34,641 nt of DNA from positions 1-34,641 of the forward strand of contig JANXVI010000070.1 of the NCBI GenBank assembly GCA_025351745.1. Reading direction: 5' to 3'. Positions 32,139-34,641 of this stretch are shown one piece after another. The notes beneath the pieces were generated by a model, which saw only the letters and a program-made list of their open reading frames with translations, ran no database searches and was not told the DNA's origin. Numbering within the stretch: the first letter of the stretch is position 1; the number at the start of each line of letters is the position of its first letter. A program made the translations under genes and the position numbers. This DNA comes from Rhodoferax sp. (GTDB lineage Bacteria; Pseudomonadota; Gammaproteobacteria; Burkholderiales; Burkholderiaceae_C).

Positions 32139-34409
32139 ATGCAAAAACACGCAACTTCAGATGTTTCCCGATTTTCGCCCACGCCGCTAATAGTCGGCAT
32201 GGCCCTACTTTGGCCCATGGCGTTTGCGTCGGCCCAGACTATGTCCCCGGCTGAAACTGCCACTGCACCCCAAGCTGGCACCTTGCAGGCCGTTACGGTA
32301 ACAGCTGAACGCCGGGCTGAAAATGTCAAAGACGTACCCAGCTCCATCTCCACCATCTCGGGCGAAAAGTTCGACGTCCTCAATACAGGCGGCATGGATA
32401 TCCGCATGCTGTCGGGCCGAGTGCCCAGCTTGAACATCGAATCCTCATTCGGCCGGGCTTTTCCGCGCTTCTATATTCGAGGCTATGGCAATACCGATTT
32501 CCGCTCGAATGCATCCCAGCCCGTGTCGTTGATTTATGACGATATCGTCCAAGAAAACCCTATCCTCAAGGGTTTCCCCGTTTTTGACGTAGACCGCATC
32601 GAGGTCTTGGCCGGCCCGCAAGGCACCTTGTTTGGTCGCAATACGCCTGCTGGCGTAGTCAAAATCGATTCCGTCAAGCCCTCTAAAGCTACCGACGGTT
32701 ACTTCAACACGTCTTATGGAACCTATGCCACTGCCGCCCTGGAAACGGCCTTCAACTTGCCGCTGTCTGGCGAATGGAACGCCCGTGTTTCTGCGCAAGT
32801 GCAGCACCGCGACAATTGGGTCAAAAACGACAAGAGTCCAACCAAAGACCTCGAAGGTTATGACGACCGTGCAGTCCGACTGCAGGCAGCGTATGACGGC
32901 GGTGGTATGTTCAGTGGCCTGTTCAATGTGCATGGCCGTGATTTGAATGGCAGCGCCCGTCTATTCCGAGCCAACATCATCAAAAAGGGCGGCAATGACC
33001 TGGTCGATGACTTTGACCCCACGCGCATCCAAACCGACGGTATCAATAAGCAGAATTTGACCAACAGCGGCGCCAACGCGAAGTTGAAGTGGTCGCTGTC
33101 CGATTTCAACATCTACTCCATCACAGGCTACGAGACCGTCCGCGCGTACAGCCGTGGCGACATCGATGGTGGCTACGGTGCTGCGTTCCTGCCCACCGGC
33201 GGTGGCCCTGGCCTCCTCCCCTTCCCGTCGGAGAGCGCTGCCGGTGTGCGTGACCATGAGCAGGTTACCCAGGAAATTCGCCTGGAATCCAAGGGTAAAG
33301 GCCCACTGACTTGGCAAGGCGGTGTTTACCTGTTCAAGGAAAAGCTGGGCTTTGACAGCTACACCTACAACACGCTGGGCAATAACGCGCAGTCCGGTGC
33401 GGTGCTCAAGTCGGACCAAACCAACGACACCTATGCGGTGTTTGGTGGCCTTAACTATGCCGTCAGCGACACGCTAAAGCTACGCGGCGGTGTGCGTTAT
33501 ACCCAGGACAAAAAGACTTTGGCGACTCAGCCCTTGCCTGCAGGTGACCCTAACCCCACTAATACTACTAAAGGACTGGGTGCCAGCAGTGACAACAGCC
33601 AAGTCAGCTGGGACATGGGTGCCACCTACAAATTGGACAAGGACAGCAACCTGTTTGCCCGCATAGCCACTGGTTTCCGGGGCGCAAGTATCCAGCCTGC
33701 CGGTCCTTTTGGACCGTTGAACCAGGCTGATCCCGAGACCACGATCTCGTACGAAGTCGGTTACAAGGCAGACCTGCTGGACAAGCGCGCGCGCACGTCG
33801 ATCAGCGTGTTCCATTACGACGTCAAAGACCAGCAACTGACCGCCGTTGGGGGTTCCAGCAATGCTGTGCGTTTGGTCAACGCCAAAAACGTTTCCGGTG
33901 ATGGCGTCGAGTTCAACCTCGATGCTTATGTGACACCGAACTTCTTGATGTCTGTTGGTGGCAGCTACAACAACACTTCCATCAATGATTCCACTTTGGC
34001 GGTTGGCGTTTGCGCGCAGTGCACTGTGCTGAATGCCAAGAACGCAGCAGGACAGGCTCTGATCAATGGCAATGCCCTGCCCAACGCGCCCAAATGGATT
34101 GCCAACGTGACGGCACGCTATGGCATTCCAACAGCCAACGGTGGCGAGTACTTCATCTACACCGATTGGGCTTACCGTAGCGAAACCAACCTTTTCTTGT
34201 ACGAGTCCAAAGAATTCACGGCGCCACCTCTGTTGGAAGGCGGTCTGCGATTAGGCTACAACTGGAGCAACGGCAAGTACGAAGCCGCCATCTTTGGTCG
34301 TAACATCACCAATCAAGTGCGTGTGACCGGTGCTATTGACTTCAACAATCTGACAGGTTTCATCAACGACCCGCGCACATTCGGTGTGCAGTTCAAGATG
34401 ATGCTGTAA
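32139..34409 (+). CDS. TonB-dependent outer-membrane receptor
   Basis: A 756-residue TonB-dependent receptor. The signal peptide ends near AFASA (residue 32). A TonB-box-like LQAVTVTAERR follows near residue 50, then the plug domain (VKDVPSSISTISGEKF, FYIRGYG, DRIEVLAGPQGTLFGRNTPAGVV). The rest is the 22-stranded barrel, with repeated aromatic-rich strands (GGVRYTQDKK, NLFARIATGFRG, ISVFHYDVKDQQL) ending FGVQFKMML. It carries out energised uptake of a ligand such as a siderophore, cobalamin or another scarce compound; the plug resembles pesticin/FyuA-type and generic iron-complex receptors, but the substrate cannot be told. No ABC transporter or iron regulator lies next to it. A dyad in the leader suggests regulated expression. 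No Fur box was seen. Confidence 0.93.
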   Translation: MQKHATSDVSRFSPTPLIVGMALLWPMAFASAQTMSPAETATAPQAGTLQAVTVTAERRAENVKDVPSSISTISGEKFDVLNTGGMDIRMLSGRVPSLNIESSFGRAFPRFYIRGYGNTDFRSNASQPVSLIYDDIVQENPILKGFPVFDVDRIEVLAGPQGTLFGRNTPAGVVKIDSVKPSKATDGYFNTSYGTYATAALETAFNLPLSGEWNARVSAQVQHRDNWVKNDKSPTKDLEGYDDRAVRLQAAYDGGGMFSGLFNVHGRDLNGSARLFRANIIKKGGNDLVDDFDPTRIQTDGINKQNLTNSGANAKLKWSLSDFNIYSITGYETVRAYSRGDIDGGYGAAFLPTGGGPGLLPFPSESAAGVRDHEQVTQEIRLESKGKGPLTWQGGVYLFKEKLGFDSYTYNTLGNNAQSGAVLKSDQTNDTYAVFGGLNYAVSDTLKLRGGVRYTQDKKTLATQPLPAGDPNPTNTTKGLGASSDNSQVSWDMGATYKLDKDSNLFARIATGFRGASIQPAGPFGPLNQADPETTISYEVGYKADLLDKRARTSISVFHYDVKDQQLTAVGGSSNAVRLVNAKNVSGDGVEFNLDAYVTPNFLMSVGGSYNNTSINDSTLAVGVCAQCTVLNAKNAAGQALINGNALPNAPKWIANVTARYGIPTANGGEYFIYTDWAYRSETNLFLYESKEFTAPPLLEGGLRLGYNWSNGKYEAAIFGRNITNQVRVTGAIDFNNLTGFINDPRTFGVQFKMML

Positions 34410-34420
34410 AGCGCACGGGT

Positions 34421-34641
34421 TTAGCGACTAACACTGGGCCGGGCGTTACCGTCCCGGCCCAGTACGTTAGCCAGCGCGCGGGCATCGCCTTCGCTAGATA
34501 AATTGGCAAGTTGCACCAGATAGACGCGCTTGCCAGCTCTCATTTCGGGGCGAAACTGCGCCGCATAGCCTTGATTGCGCAGATGTTCGTACAGTGACAT
34601 GGCATCGACAAAAGTGGTTTGTTCATCAAAGCTGACCTTCC
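34421..34641 (-). CDS. C-terminal end of a SPOR-like domain protein (partial)
   Basis: This is an open minus-strand frame from the window edge to TAA at 34421-34423, 73 codons; its start lies outside the window, which is why the ORF track omits it. The translation ends with AMSLYEHLRNQGYAAQFRP, RVYLVQLANLSSEGDARALANVLG and a short RDGNARPSVSR tail. The pattern of a helix, then VYLVQLANLxSxxDAxALAxxL resembles the peptidoglycan-binding SPOR domain of cell-division proteins, though the match is by eye and short. The gene is convergent with the TonB receptor, whose stop is 11 nt away. An 11-bp-stem hairpin falls inside its last codons. Confidence 0.65.
   Translation of the reverse strand, partial: KVSFDEQTTFVDAMSLYEHLRNQGYAAQFRPEMRAGKRVYLVQLANLSSEGDARALANVLGRDGNARPSVSR
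34433..34463. terminator. Strong GC-rich hairpin downstream of the TonB receptor gene
   Basis: ACTGGGCCGGG and CCCGGCCCAGT form a perfect eleven-pair stem around a nine-nt loop, 23 nt after the receptor stop. No T-run follows, so termination would rely on the hairpin alone or on Rho. The hairpin lies inside the last codons of the convergent SPOR-like gene, so the same sequence is both coding and structural. Confidence 0.5.

Overview
The window looks like the chromosome of a beta-proteobacterium of the order Burkholderiales, most likely family Comamonadaceae (Rhodoferax/Polaromonas-like). This is inferred from the moderately high GC, the gene styles (a long AcnA, a PEP-CTERM protein, AsmA, WS/DGAT, a two-kinase locus) and dense packing with short SD-led spacers. 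I saw no rRNA, tRNA, CRISPR array, prophage or intact insertion sequence. Assignments come from reading translations and motifs; no database was searched.

Layout. 1-429: 3' end of an ALDH7-type aldehyde dehydrogenase. 638-5261: tight three-gene plus-strand operon of a secreted prolyl-oligopeptidase-like peptidase, an exported cyclophilin and an M32 carboxypeptidase. 5307-5958: minus-strand PEP-CTERM protein with its own rho-independent terminator and an upstream palindrome. 6145-10448: a scarred region with an intact CsgG/LpoB-like lipoprotein (minus), a decayed 5' fragment of a wax ester synthase/DGAT gene (plus) that is interrupted by a small inverted-repeat element, a PKD-PEBP lipoprotein, a decayed fragment of the same CsgG-like gene (minus), then the intact WS/DGAT gene (plus). 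This reads as a duplicated gene pair in which each copy lost a different member.

10493-19339: aconitase (minus) diverges from a plus-strand cluster gor-egtB-egtD-DUF427-FAD oxidoreductase. Gor recycles glutathione, EgtD and EgtB make the ergothioneine precursor, and the last two genes are uncharacterised. 19334-25644 (minus): a secreted Ser-hydrolase-like protein and a membrane-anchored partner, followed by a membrane hybrid histidine kinase (HK-REC-REC-HPt) and a REC-HK protein. 26279-28390: a small exported charged-tail protein, and a divergent Lrp/AsnC regulator and ornithine cyclodeaminase pair with a candidate operator between them. 28452-29945 (minus): a second CsgG-like lipoprotein and a small exported protein. 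30037-34409 (plus): AsmA-family protein and a TonB-dependent receptor. 34421-34641: the C-terminal end of a minus-strand protein that resembles a SPOR domain; it is absent from the ORF track because its start lies outside the window.

The strongest second-look items are the gor-egtBD-DUF427-FAD oxidoreductase cluster, the reciprocal decay of the duplicated CsgG-like/WS-DGAT pair with its MITE-like insertion, and the secreted hydrolase/anchored-partner/two-kinase block.
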